Of a stretch of 64,000 bases of DNA, positions 18,395-29,815 are shown piece after piece. The translations under genes and the position numbers were made by a program. Under the pieces are notes generated by a model that saw nothing but the letters and a program-made list of their open reading frames with translations, was not told the DNA's origin and searched no databases. Source of the stretch: Trichomonas vaginalis G3 (Eukaryota > Parabasalia > Trichomonadida > Trichomonadidae); contig NC_067205.1 in assembly GCF_026262505.1 (NCBI RefSeq), forward strand, positions 8,370,001 through 8,434,000, given 5' to 3'. Every line of letters begins with the position of its first letter. Position 1 is the stretch's first letter.

Positions 18395-21300
18395 TGTTGT
18401 AAACAGAAATTCATCAAAAGTGACACCTCAGAAAAGCTAAAATATTGAATTTTTGGAACTTTTGATAGAGCACGTTTTTAAATATTAAATAAAGTAAATG
18501 TATATTTTGTAAAGATTATTTTTAATAAAAAATAAAATTTTGAAGAAGAACACAAAATCTTCTGAAAAATAATATCACATAAACTCATATTATTTTCTAA
18601 TATATAACTATTTTATATAAAAATCAAATTCAATGATCTTAAAAGCGAAGGATAAACCTCAAAATTTACGAATATAATGAGTGGGAATATAATGCTTATC
18701 TATCATAAAACCATATGAAATATCAATTTTTGCTTTACGCCTAATTTTTGACGACAATTAGCAAAAAATGTTAAATGTTAACACTCAGTCCATTTGAATA
18801 TGAAAAATAAAATTGACTTTGATTAAATGTTTTTATTTATCATGCAATTCTTCTTGCGACCAAAGATTTGAATAAAAGTTCAAAAAATAAGATAGCTTAA
18901 GGATACCCTTACGTGTCAGATTTTTTGCGCATACGAAGAAGTCATGCTAGACATGAGCTATAAACCTGAAATTTTAGCAACATATTTAAAACTTTTTAAA
19001 CTACAATACACTTTAATATTCAAGAACAAAAATATTCTTTTTAGAAATTACATAATTATTTTATGTGAAATCTATATAAAAACATATTTTGCGAGCGTAA
19101 CTTTTTTCTTTATAAGCACCTTATATGACTGATAAACTGTGAAGGCACATAATTGTTAATTCATAGAGTTGATATGTTTCCAAAATTGAGAGGAAATTTG
19201 AAAATTGAATACCCTTTCAATTCAATTTTCAAAAGATATCAGCTCCTTCAATAATTGAAGGACGATTTTGATCATTTGCTCTTAAAACAAGTATGCCATG
19301 GAGAAAAAAGTTACGCTCGCAAATCTGAAATATAACTATCATATAAAAAAATTAAATTTCTAATTTTTTACTCTATAGATATTATTGGCCACTTGTGTAA
19401 TGCATAAAAGTTTATGTCATATGCATACATTTGGAAGTATGGGAGACGAGGGAAATTACTTCTATGAGGCACTAGGATTTTTAAAAATTTCTCTATCGGA
19501 CTCACCATTCAATTTCTCGAAAATTAAAAAAAATCAATAATAGCTAAAATGTATTATGCATAACAAATTTTAATGTTACACGGTATTTTTTGAACTTCAT
19601 GACATGAATTTTCTTTATATTATTTTTTTTTGGATTTTCTATGATTTATGCGATAGGCTGGAACAACATTGTAAGTGCAATGATATCATTTATAGAGAAA
19701 TCTAAAACTTCAGCATTCAGAACTCGCAACCACAAAAATTTCATTTGCTAAGTAAGTAAAGTTGATTAAGTTCGACACTTAGCTTTTATACGTAAAACCA
19801 AGTGTGTATTGTTATTTCTTGTTAAATTATTGAGAAAAAAATAAATTGTAAGAGAAACGATACTGATTATTGAAATAATATTGAGGGTAGCTGCAGATTT
19901 CTTCATTAACATGCCGGAAATTTGTTAATCTTGGTTTTCTATCATAAAATCTGTCGAAGAATCTAAAAACGGAGATATGAAATAGAGATCATGTAAATCT
20001 AGAGTATCCTGTCAGAAAAATAGACTAAGCATGTAACCCTTTTTTGGTCATAAACACTTTTTACCACTTAGTCATACAGATGATCATTAAATTTAAACGA
20101 GCACTTTTTGTCAGAATTTATTCTTTTACAAAGACAGAAGATTTTAGTATTATTTAATATTAGTGCTGTAGCAAAATTCAAAAAACGGTGAAAATTCAGT
20201 GAATTTGTGAATTCACATTTTTTTTCGACATTTTTCTTGATATATCCATGCACATTAAGAACACAGCTTTGATACGCTTAAAAAAGCATATTTCATATGA
20301 AATTGTTAAAGAAATAAACAATTTATATAAAAATTGCACTTATGGGCAGTTTAGATATATAATTTATATATAACATATATACAAATCCATAGACAAAGTG
20401 CAATAACTACAATGTTGTAGAAAATTACAGCAGAAATACTGACTTTTTGAAGGATAATAAGAATTCTTCTAAATGTTGTATTTTTATAATTTGATTGATT
20501 TTTTTTACTATTTCATTAATCTTTTATGAATAATAATTATTTTTAATATATGTGCTATTAAAATTTCAAATTTTGACTAATATATCTAAGTTATCTGAAC
20601 GAAACATTTAGAAAATATCATACTTACATTGAAATAGCAAGTAGAGCATATTAATAGCAAGTTTCTTGGCTTTATATCTATCATCTATTGTTGTTTGATC
20701 AAACAAAATTCACTCTATTATATGGTGTCAATTAATTAAAACAATTTTTAATAGTTATTTATTTAGTGCGAATAAGTGCAAACTCATAAATGAATAACTT
20801 AATAGTAGAAATGAATTATCTGATATAAATCTCACATTTTGTCCATCAGAAATACTTTAATTGCATACGCATAACTATTAGTAATACGTCTGGAGTGTCA
20901 ATTAATAACAATCCCACAACAAGTAAAATTCAGATTTTTTATTAAACTTATTTTTTCCTAAAAGTTTTCTCAAATTACTATATATACATATGTGGATAAA
21001 ATAATAGTAATATTGTAAAAAATTAGATAATTTTTTTTATTTGAGAACCTCTCAAAAGTTCATTCAATTTATCAATTGTTTCAGTTTGATGTATATTTCA
21101 TTTCTGGAGCCTAAAACTTTAGCAATCATGACAATATCATATTCTCTTTCTAACTACGCAATGTAAGGGTATCCTTAAAAAATAATATACGGTAGTGTTT
21201 ACTAATAGATGAATAGTATATAAATTCTATTAAAATGGATTTGATCCAAAAAAATATATAAAATTTGATCATAAATAAAATCGTTTTAAATTACTTCTTC

Positions 21301-21909
21301 ATTTAAATTATAACAATTATTTTTGGTTTTATATTTTTTTGGATCAAATCCATTTTAATAGAATTTATATACTATTCATCTATTAGTAAACTACCGTATA
21401 TTATTTTTTAAGCTATCTTATTTTTTGAACTTTTATTCAAATCTTTGGTCGCAAGAAGAATTGCATGATAAATAAAAACATTTAATCAAAGTCAATTTTA
21501 TTTTTCATATTCAAATGGACTGAGTGTTAACATTTAACATTTTTTGCTAATTGTCGTCAAAAATTAGGCGTAAAGCAAAAATTGATATTTCATATGGTTT
21601 TATGATAGATAAGCATTATATTCCCACTCATTATATTCGTAAATTTGAGTTTATCCTTCGCTTTTAAGATCATTGAATTTGATTTTTATATAAAATAGTT
21701 ATATATTAGAAAATAATATGAGTTTATGTGATATTATTTTTCAGAAGATTTTGTGTTCTTCTTCAAAATTTTATTTTTTAAAAAATAATCTTTACAAAAT
21801 ATACATTTACTTTATTTAATATTTAAAAACGTGCTCTATCAAAAGTTCCAAAAATTCAATATTTTAGCTTTTCTGAGGTGTCACTTTTGATGAATTTCTG
21901 TTTATTACA
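18395..21909. repeat. Palindromic foldback unit, left copy (interrupted)
   Basis: Left arm 18395-18900 and right arm 21175-21909 are reverse complements. Without the inserted TTAA element the unit would be about 1.24 kb, like the right copy. Several small differences (for example near 21650 and 21400) separate its arms from the right copy. Confidence 0.85.
18901..21174. mobile_element. Non-coding TTAA element inside the left palindrome
   Basis: A 2274-bp insertion with ends GGATACCCTTAC and its complement, flanked by TTAA on both sides. The right palindrome copy has the same site uninterrupted with a single TTAA (about 25695), which proves the insertion and its target duplication. No ORF of any size; the interior is AT-rich. 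It is therefore non-autonomous and probably moved by a Kolobok or piggyBac-type enzyme. Confidence 0.9.
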
Positions 21910-22190
21910 ATATTTAAACTTGATTTTTGAAGGAAAATTCACAAAATTGAATAAATTCAAATAATTTTTATTCAAAAATAACTAGTTATTTGAGTTTAAT
22001 ACTAATTATCTATTCAAACTACAAAGTTTGTAATTTAAAATATTTGTGAGATCAGATTGAATTAATTCAAGGTTCTTTTCAATTAATATTAATGACCATA
22101 TTACGCATTTTCGAACATTCTAAACCAAATATATAAAAATGGGAGACGAATGTTAAATTTGCTAGACATGGGGGAGTTGTCTGCAAAGTT

Positions 22191-22916
22191 TTAGCTCTTA
22201 TCTCTAACAAAAAATTAATTTTTAAAAAAATGACCGAAAACGTTTCACAGCGAGAAAAAAATAAAAGGCAAGATAGAATTTTCTAGACATAAAGAAGTTG
22301 TTTACCGAGTTTTAGCTCTTATCTCTAACAAAAAATTAATTTTTAAAAAAATGACCGAAAACGTTTCACAGCGAGAAAAAAATAAAAGGCAAGATAGAAT
22401 TTTCTAGACATAAAGAAGTTGTTTACCGAGTTTTAGCTCTTATCTCTAACAAAAAATTAATTTTTAAAAAAATGACCGAAAACGTTTCACAGCGAGAAAA
22501 AAATAAAAGGCAAGATAGAATTTTCGAGACATAAAGAAGTTGTTTACCGAGTTTTAGCTCTTATCTCTAACAAAAAATTAATTTTTAAAAAAATGACCGA
22601 AAACGTTTCACAGCGAGAAAAAAATAAAAGGCAAGATAGAATTTTCTAGACATAAAGAAGTTGTTTACCGAGTTTTAGCTCTTATCTCTAACAAAAAATT
22701 AATTTTTAAAAAAATGACCGAAAACGTTTCACAGCGAGAAAAAAATAAAAGGCAAGATAGAATTTTCTAGACATAAAGAAGTTGTTTACCGAGTTTTAGC
22801 TCTTATCTCTAACAAAAAATTAATTTTTAAAAAAATGACCGAAAACGTTTCACAGCGAGAAAAAAATAAAAGGCAAGATAGAATTTTCTAGACATAAAGA
22901 AGTTGTCTACCAAGTG
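22191..22916 (+). repeat. 121-bp tandem array, left (six copies)
   Basis: Copies begin with TTAGCTCTTATCTCTAAC at 22191, 22312, 22433, 22554, 22675 and 22796, nearly identical. Each has CGTTTCACAGCGAG and AATTTTCTAGACATAAAG. They lie in the left inverted repeat of the integrase transposon core and are repeated inverted at 24475-24923. Confidence 0.95.
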
Positions 22917-23322
22917 TCAGCTGTTACTTCTTCTCAATACTGATATAAAATAAAAATCTTTATTATTTATTTAACCTTTATTGTTTCATTAAACTTCATT
23001 TATTTTATATTATAGTTTTATTCTTTTAGCTACTTGTAAAATAATCTACTTTTATATCATCATTTTACCGGATTATTCTTCAGTACATCGATTGTGTATC
23101 TAAAATAATATCATTATCCTTATTCTGTTTTTTCCAAAATTCTTTTAAATATCTTTTTTGGTTAGATTACTTTATACTTTTTACTTTTATTTTTTAATTT
23201 CAAAAAAAATTTGGTGATTGTTCTATTCTGTTACAATGTGCATTATCATATTCTAATGAATTATTCATTACATACATTTAAAAAAACTTGTTAAAAATGA
23301 AATTAAAAAATTATGTTTATTA

Positions 23323-24297
23323 TTACGCTGTGAATGTGTCAACAGCGGTCATGCCTGTATCTGTATCCCATATTTGCCACAACCTTTCTGTATCTGCATT
23401 TGTGTATTTCGGTTTCAGCCGATACATTTGATTTGGCGTGTAATTTGTTCCAGTTAATGGATTAATTGGGAGATCTTCATGCGGTGTGTTATTATTGTAC
23501 TCCCAAATAAAGGCAGGAATAGCCTGAATGCTTTGGCAGCGCTCCAATGTCGGCCAGAATCTCTCAATCTTCCCATTTTGGTAGGGAGAATGAGAGTCTG
23601 TATGCCGCCATTGGACGCCCCAAAGATCAAGTAGATCTTGAAAGGCGCCCCTATTTTCTGAACCGTTGTCGGTCCAGAAACAATAAGGGGCGCCAAATTC
23701 AATGAAGGCGGAAGCCGCAACGTTCGCTGTCGTCGCTGCCAGCATATCTGGTATTTGTATACACGCTAGGACTTTGCGGCTAAAATCGTCGATTATGCCA
23801 TAAATATACTGGCCACGAACACCCCTAAAATAATGAACATCTGCGTGCCAGATAAGATTGGGTGAAAGCGCCCAATATCTTACTGCTGTTTCTGGCCCGG
23901 CATGCTCTAATCGCGTCTTGGTGAAATGATTTTCTTTGAAGTATCTGCGTACTTCTCTATAAGATACATCAATTTGTTGTAATTTCAAACGTTTCCATTG
24001 TTTTGTTTGACCACAGGGAAAGGCCCAGTGGTCATGTATCACAGCAAGAGCTTTGATTTGGTCGTAGGGATTGACCCTACGACCTTTCTTGCCTTTAGGC
24101 AATGGGATATTCTGTAAGCTAAATTGATTTTGTAAAAAAGATTTTGAAACATCTAAATATTTGAAATCATTTGATTGAAGGGTTGGGGCGATGGGAACAT
24201 GGGTGCAAGCTTCTTCCCATGTCATTTTACCTTCTTCAATCTGATTGGAAATACCAATTAGGTAAATTCGATCGGCATACCCTTTGTAAGGATTCAT
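23323..24297 (-). CDS. Integrase-type transposase (D,D34E, Ginger/IS3EU-like)
   Basis: An rve-fold integrase. From the longer frame starting at 24318, the catalytic residues are D160 (LIWHADVHYF), D217 (FWTDNGSENRG) and E252 (NGKIERFWPTLE), giving the usual spacing of 34 between the second Asp and the Glu. The ATG at 24297 is preferred because TTCATTAGA, an initiator-like motif, lies a few nt upstream. The N-terminal 150 residues look like helical DNA-binding regions (QIKALAVIHDHWAFPCGQTK); the C-terminus is short and lacks a chromodomain or zinc motif. The frame is intact. It is richer in GC than the surrounding DNA. No reverse transcriptase, capsid or protease accompanies it, so this is a DNA transposon rather than an LTR element. 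Confidence 0.85.
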   Translation of the reverse strand: MNPYKGYADRIYLIGISNQIEEGKMTWEEACTHVPIAPTLQSNDFKYLDVSKSFLQNQFSLQNIPLPKGKKGRRVNPYDQIKALAVIHDHWAFPCGQTKQWKRLKLQQIDVSYREVRRYFKENHFTKTRLEHAGPETAVRYWALSPNLIWHADVHYFRGVRGQYIYGIIDDFSRKVLACIQIPDMLAATTANVAASAFIEFGAPYCFWTDNGSENRGAFQDLLDLWGVQWRHTDSHSPYQNGKIERFWPTLERCQSIQAIPAFIWEYNNNTPHEDLPINPLTGTNYTPNQMYRLKPKYTNADTERLWQIWDTDTGMTAVDTFTA

Positions 24298-24474
24298 TCT
24301 AATGAAGTACGTTAACAATCAAAATATTCTATAAGTGTCTAGTATGGAATTCAAAAGAATAAAGAAAATGGTAACGTAAATAAACGTATTATGAAATAAT
24401 TTATAATTAAAATGAAAAAAAGAAAAAATAATAAGTAAAGTGACTGGAAATGAAAATTAAAATCAGTGTACAGT

Positions 24475-24923
24475 TTTATTTTTTTCTCGCTGTGAAACGT
24501 ATTCGGTCTTTTTTTTAAAAATTAATTTTTTGTTAGAGATAAGAGCTAAAACTCGGTAAACAACTTCTTTATGTCTAGAAAATTCTATCTTGCCTTTTAT
24601 TTTTTTCTCGCTGTGAAACGTTTTCGGTCATTTTTTTAAAAATTAATTTTTTGTTAGAGATAAGAGCTAAAACTCGGTAAACAACTTCTTTATGTCTCGA
24701 AAATTCTATCTTGCCTTTTATTTTTTTCTCGCTGTGAAACGTTTTCGGTCATTTTTTTAAAAATTAATTTTTTGTTAGAGATAAGAGCTAAAACTCGGTA
24801 AACAACTTCTTTATGTCTAGAAAATTCTATCTTGCCTTTTATTTTTTTCTCGCTGTGAAACGTTTTCGGTCATTTTTTTAAAAATTAATTTTTTGTTAGA
24901 GATAAGAGCTAAAACTTTGCAGA
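24475..24923 (-). repeat. 121-bp tandem array, right (about four inverted copies)
   Basis: Reverse complement of the array at 22191-22916, with the same 121-bp period (TAAGAGCTAA at 24540, 24661, 24782 and 24903). Copy number differs from the left side (about four versus six). Confidence 0.95.
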
Positions 24924-25195
24924 CAACTCCCCCATGTCTAGCAAATTTAACATTCGTCTCCCATTTTTATATATTTGGTTTAGAATGTTCGAAAATGCGT
25001 AATATGGTCATTAATATTAATTGAAAAGAACCTTGAATTAATTCAATCTGATCTCACAAAATATTTTAAATTACAAACTTTGTAGTTTGAATAGATAATT
25101 AGTATTAAACTCAAATAACTAGTTTATTTTTGAATAAAAATTATTTGAATTTATTCAATTTTGTGAATTTTCCTTCAAAAATCAAGTTTAAATAT

Positions 25196-26437
25196 TGTAA
25201 TAAACAGAAATTCATCAAAAGTGACACCTCAGAAAAGCTAAAATATTGAATTTTTGGAACTTTTGATAGAGCACGTTTTTAAATATTAAATAAAGTAAAT
25301 GTATATTTTGTAAAGATTATTTTTAATAAAAAATAAAATTTTGAAGAAGAACACAAAATCTTCTGAAAAATAATATCACATAAACTCATATTATTTTCTA
25401 ATATATAACTATTTTATATAAAAATCAAATTCAATGATCTTAAAAGCGAAGGATAAACCTCAAAATTTACGAATATAATGAGTGGGAATATAATGCTTAT
25501 CTATCATAAAACCATATGAAATATCAATTTTTGCTTTACGCCTAATTTTTGACGACAATTAGCAAAAAATGTTAAATGTTAACACTCAGTCCATTTGAAT
25601 ATGAAAAATAAAATTGACTTTGATTAAATGTTTTTATTTATCATGCAATTCTTCTTGCGACCAAAGATTTGAATAAAAGTTCAAAAAATAAGATAGCTTA
25701 AAAAATAATATACGGTAGTGTTTACTAATAGATGAATAGTATATAAATTCTATTAAAATGGATTTGATCCAAAAAAATATATAAATTTGATCATAAATAA
25801 AATCGTTTTAAATTACTTCTTCATTTAAATTATAACAATTATTTTTGGTTTTATATTTTTTTGGATCAAATCCATTTTAATAGAATTTATATACTATTCA
25901 TCTATTAGTAAACACTACCGTATATTATTTTTTAAGCTATCTTATTTTTTGAACTTTTATTCAAATCTTTGGTCGCAAGAAGAATTGCATGATAAATAAA
26001 AACATTTAATCAAAGTCAATTTTATTTTTCATATTCAAATGGACTGAGTGTTAACATTTAACATTTTTTGCTAATTGTCGTCAAAAATTAGGCGTAAAGC
26101 AAAAATTGATATTTCATATGGTTTTATGATAGATAAGCATTATATTCCCACTCATTATATTCGTAAATTTTGAGGTTTATCCTTCGCTTTTAAGATCATT
26201 GAATTTGATTTTTATATAAAATAGTTATATATTAGAAAATAATATGAGTTTATGTGATATTATTTTTCAGAAGATTTTGTGTTCTTCTTCAAAATTTTAT
26301 TTTTTATTAAAAATAATCTTTACAAAATATACATTTACTTTATTTAATATTTAAAAACGTGCTCTATCAAAAGTTCCAAAAATTCAATATTTTAGCTTTT
26401 CTGAGGTGTCACTTTTGATGAATTTCTGTTTACAACA
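25196..26437. repeat. Palindromic foldback unit, right copy (uninterrupted)
   Basis: A 1242-bp near-perfect palindrome. Ends are TGTAATAAACAG on the left and the complement of TGTTGTAAACAG on the right; arms are about 585 bp each around a central AT-rich spacer of roughly 70 bp near 25820. It contains no ORF. It is also the empty-site reference for the TTAA element in the left copy. Confidence 0.9.
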
Positions 26438-26441
26438 ATAT

Positions 26442-27547
26442 CTTATTTGCCATATAATTATAAATATAATGAAACAAATTCGAAATTGAAAAGAATGACT
26501 TTTTCTGTTCTTTCAATCATTCAATTTGAATTTTGCAATATTGGATTTCTCATTAAATAGCTATTAAAAACAACAAGCAATTTAACTTACTTTCAAATTT
26601 ATTTGTGTTATATTCAATCTTCTCAAAACTTATAATTTTCGGCTATAGCATGATTATATGCTATATAATATAATAAACCTATAATAGTATCCTTCTTTCA
26701 ATTATTTGAAGAGAAAACCAAAAAAATCTATTTTCGGTCTATTGTATTGAAATTGAATCGTCACCACGAAGTGGCTCTCAAAAGTATAAAAATAAATCGA
26801 TGACCCTCAGAAAGAAAGATAATCAAAACGGATGAAATCAAGCACTACTGATATAATTTTAATTTTTTTTTTGAAAATATACTTATATCTTAATGGAGCA
26901 TTGGTAAACAGTTTTATTTTCCTAAATAATATTTAATATTTTATCTATTTTGTTCGTTCAGAGAAATTCTAAACAACTGTACAATAATTATCTCAAAATA
27001 TATATTTTATAAATGCTAAGTTATTGCTAGAATACTAGCCGCACATCATGTACATGTAAATACTTTTTCTTGCAACCGAAAATAATCTTTGAATTTTTGT
27101 TATTAGAAATTTTGTCATTGAAAGGGAACAAATATTAGCAAGGAAAGACATTTGTATGAATTCATGAAAATTATATTATTTTCTTTTAGATGAAAAATAT
27201 AATATTTTGAATATAAATGAAGGGTACTTATTATGTGTACTACATTTATTGGTTAAATTTAATTTCAAACTATTTTTTATTTCTTTGAACTTTATTAACA
27301 AGATATTCAAAATTAATTTCAAATTCTTTTTAATAATTTATTATCTCTACATCATTTGCATAATGAAATAAATATAAAAATTTCTTGTCCGAATTAACTT
27401 ATTCAAAGAATTAGCATTTTATAACTACTGTCTTTAACACAACAATATCCTTAAAAATTTCTAGGAGATATTTTTCTCAAATTATATTCACTTTTGAGTG
27501 CGTTCTTTTTAATATTTTCAATTAAACCGTTTTGAAACAATTTTAAA
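26442..27547. other. AT-rich intergenic region before the surface-protein gene
   Basis: No credible ORF, RNA gene or element end seen across about 1.1 kb. It is very AT-rich throughout and ends in the initiator of the next gene. Confidence 0.5.
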
Positions 27548-27555
27548 TCATTTTT
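27548..27555 (+). promoter_or_regulatory. TCA-type initiator of the surface-protein gene
   Basis: TCATTTTT with predicted first base A at 27550, 10 nt before the ATG at 27560. Matches the trichomonad initiator in sequence and spacing. Confidence 0.7.
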
Positions 27556-27559
27556 AACA

Positions 27560-29815
27560 ATGTTTTGCTCATTACTTATCACTTCAGCATTTGCAATTCA
27601 CAACAGAACAGAGAATATAACACTTAAAGACGATCAAACTCTTGTTTACAGTCACTTAAAAAATGGATCATACCTCATGCCACTTTATGTTAAGGATATT
27701 TGGCCCGAATGTGAAAACGATACAAGTATTACATTTTGCTGGTACTATTTAACTAGAGGAAATGCATGGGATTTTGGTTATGCCAAATTGCCAAACGGAG
27801 TACAACACCCTCAGAAAGGTCAGTATTGCACAGATTTTGATGTTCTTTATAGAGGTGCTTGGACAACATTTGCTAAGACAGGATGGTGGCCAATTTGGAG
27901 TATAGATGATAGTATTTATTATCGTATCCATGGATCAGAAAATGGTACTAATACGCTGAGAAATGTCACAATCAGAACAAAAATCACACAACCTGCAGGC
28001 CCCAATTACTTGTTAATAGAATTTATTGCACATAATCATGATTCTCAACCACATATTGTTAATGTATTATCTTACACAGATGTTATGATTGGCAATAAGG
28101 ATTCTGCACCCATTAAATGGTATCCACCAAATACCCATAATGGATTTTCAATGGAAAATGAAGAAGCCAACAGAACGTTGGTATTAATCGGCAAAAACGG
28201 TTTCGGTGTGAACCCTGTAGATTATTTATGGTTTGGTCTATATTCGGAGGGTCAAACATATAAGTTTAATAAGACAGACGAGAGCCCAACACCTATAGGC
28301 CGCGATACTGCATTTTCATTAGGATGGACTAATAGAAGAATTTATCCAGGCCAGAATCTATCATTCGGCGTTCTCTTAGGTATTGGTGAATTTAATCAGT
28401 TGAAGTTCCCACCAACCATCACAGTTGATGAATCTAAGTTCAAGATTAACTATGCTCCAGGAGAAAAAATCAAAATACCAATCAGAGTTCAAGATAAATT
28501 GACTGGTAGTTATGGATTACGAGTGACTTGCGAGTTCCCCAATAATGAAAGCAAAACACATAATATCAGTAAAACCGAAGGCACCGTTAATGAACCTGTT
28601 GAATTTGAATATGACCTTGGCCAGAATATCAGTAGATATCCAGTAAAGTGCTATGCAGAAAACTACGATATTACTAAAACGGATCATCCAGGACCAAAGT
28701 CAAATGATTTCAACAGAGTTTTCTTAGTTAATGAAGCTCCAAGACTTACATTAACTAGCCAAATCAATGACCAATATGGAAGAGGTGGGTATGTTAACAT
28801 CGATGGTATAGTTTGGGATGACACACGGGTTACAATGACTTACCAAGTTGATGATAATTTTTACTACAGAGCAGATGGTGATATCACTTGCGACAAACAA
28901 GAGAAACTATTCTCAAAACAAATTCAAATTTCACCTTCTTATTCATATGGTAAGCATACACTTCAAATATGGGCTGAAGATGAATTCGGTGTTAAGTCAC
29001 CTATTGTTAAGAAAGAATTCTCCGTCGTTCAGAACCATCCACCAGAAGTTAACATCACTGAAGTCGATGATAACAAATCAGGCAACTATTATAATTCACC
29101 AATCACATTCAAGCTTCAAGTCAGAGATGTTGATGTCGATGATGTAATTCTTTTAATGGTCAAGACACCAGGCACAAATCAATTTGCCCAAATTATGACA
29201 ACACCAGCGAAACAACAAGAATGGATTAATTTCACATACACATATGATGTTGAAGCATTGCATGAGGAAGGCAATTACGCCATCATATTCCAGGCAACAG
29301 ATAGAATTGGTTCCCCATCAAGGAATAAAGAATATACATTCATTTTCAAGAAACACCCTGTTCCAACACCAGCACAACCACGATCTGAAAAGACAGACAA
29401 CAGTGGAAATATTGAGCAATGCGCAATGGTAACAGACGCGAACGGTGATAGTTTCTTAAACTGCACAATGACACATGTAATAATTGACGTTAATCAGAAA
29501 ACACCATCTGCATCAAATGATGATGGTGATGCTTTCAGTAATCAAGGTGATGCAAATAAGAGCAATTCTAAGAAGAAGGACAAATATTTGATCATTGGTA
29601 TTGCAGCAGCTGCTGTTGTTGCAGCTGCTGCAATAATTGCTGCCATCCTTATCGCCAAAGAGGCATCTAAGAAAGCTAATGATTTCGGCTTCAATCCAGA
29701 GACAGAAGAAGCACTCCAAGCAAACAATGACTTCGTCCAAGAAAAGGAGAATCCAGTTTATAATGAAAACGCTCAGGACGATCCATTTGCAAATGAATTC
29801 GAAGATGTCGATTAG
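27560..29815 (+). CDS. Type I surface glycoprotein with cadherin/Ig-like repeats and NPVY tail
   Basis: A 751-residue protein. A signal peptide (MFCSLLITSAFA) leads to a large ectodomain rich in NxS/T sites. The first ~300 residues are a domain I do not recognise (with WPxW and GNAWDFGY). About three beta-sandwich repeats of cadherin/Ig style follow (VNEAPRLTLTSQINDQYG, VQNHPPEVNITEVDDN), similar to those in the glycine-rich protein at 16356-18188. A polar stalk leads to one membrane segment at about 676-699 (Ala/Ile/Val-rich) and a 52-residue acidic tail with NPVY near 731, an endocytosis-type signal, then DPFANEFEDVD. The start is supported by an initiator 10 nt upstream. Likely a plasma-membrane adhesion or recycling receptor; the function is inferred. 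Confidence 0.85.
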   Translation: MFCSLLITSAFAIHNRTENITLKDDQTLVYSHLKNGSYLMPLYVKDIWPECENDTSITFCWYYLTRGNAWDFGYAKLPNGVQHPQKGQYCTDFDVLYRGAWTTFAKTGWWPIWSIDDSIYYRIHGSENGTNTLRNVTIRTKITQPAGPNYLLIEFIAHNHDSQPHIVNVLSYTDVMIGNKDSAPIKWYPPNTHNGFSMENEEANRTLVLIGKNGFGVNPVDYLWFGLYSEGQTYKFNKTDESPTPIGRDTAFSLGWTNRRIYPGQNLSFGVLLGIGEFNQLKFPPTITVDESKFKINYAPGEKIKIPIRVQDKLTGSYGLRVTCEFPNNESKTHNISKTEGTVNEPVEFEYDLGQNISRYPVKCYAENYDITKTDHPGPKSNDFNRVFLVNEAPRLTLTSQINDQYGRGGYVNIDGIVWDDTRVTMTYQVDDNFYYRADGDITCDKQEKLFSKQIQISPSYSYGKHTLQIWAEDEFGVKSPIVKKEFSVVQNHPPEVNITEVDDNKSGNYYNSPITFKLQVRDVDVDDVILLMVKTPGTNQFAQIMTTPAKQQEWINFTYTYDVEALHEEGNYAIIFQATDRIGSPSRNKEYTFIFKKHPVPTPAQPRSEKTDNSGNIEQCAMVTDANGDSFLNCTMTHVIIDVNQKTPSASNDDGDAFSNQGDANKSNSKKKDKYLIIGIAAAAVVAAAAIIAAILIAKEASKKANDFGFNPETEEALQANNDFVQEKENPVYNENAQDDPFANEFEDVD

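Larger units (their letters stand above)
18395..26437. mobile_element. 8-kb composite integrase transposon with palindromic ends
   Basis: Outer ends are TGTTGTAAACAG on the left and its complement on the right, flanked by ATAT. Each arm consists of a ~1.24-kb palindrome (18395-21909, interrupted by a 2.3-kb TTAA element, and 25196-26437). Between them lies a 3.3-kb core (21910-25195) with its own long inverted repeats: about 280 bp unique sequence, then 121-bp tandem repeats, around one integrase gene. TG..CA termini, a 4-bp ATAT duplication and a D,D34E integrase fit a Ginger or IS3EU-like DNA transposon. Whether this is one element with very long terminal repeats or a core flanked by two foldback elements cannot be settled from one copy. 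Confidence 0.7.

Noticed and set aside
22191-22916. CRISPR-like array (regular repeats)
   Set aside because: Repeats are head-to-tail 121-bp units with no unique spacers, mirrored on the other side of a transposon; the organism is a eukaryote.
23323-24297. LTR retrotransposon or retroviral integrase fossil
   Set aside because: No reverse transcriptase, RNase H, gag or direct long terminal repeats; the surrounding repeats are inverted, so a DNA transposon fits better.
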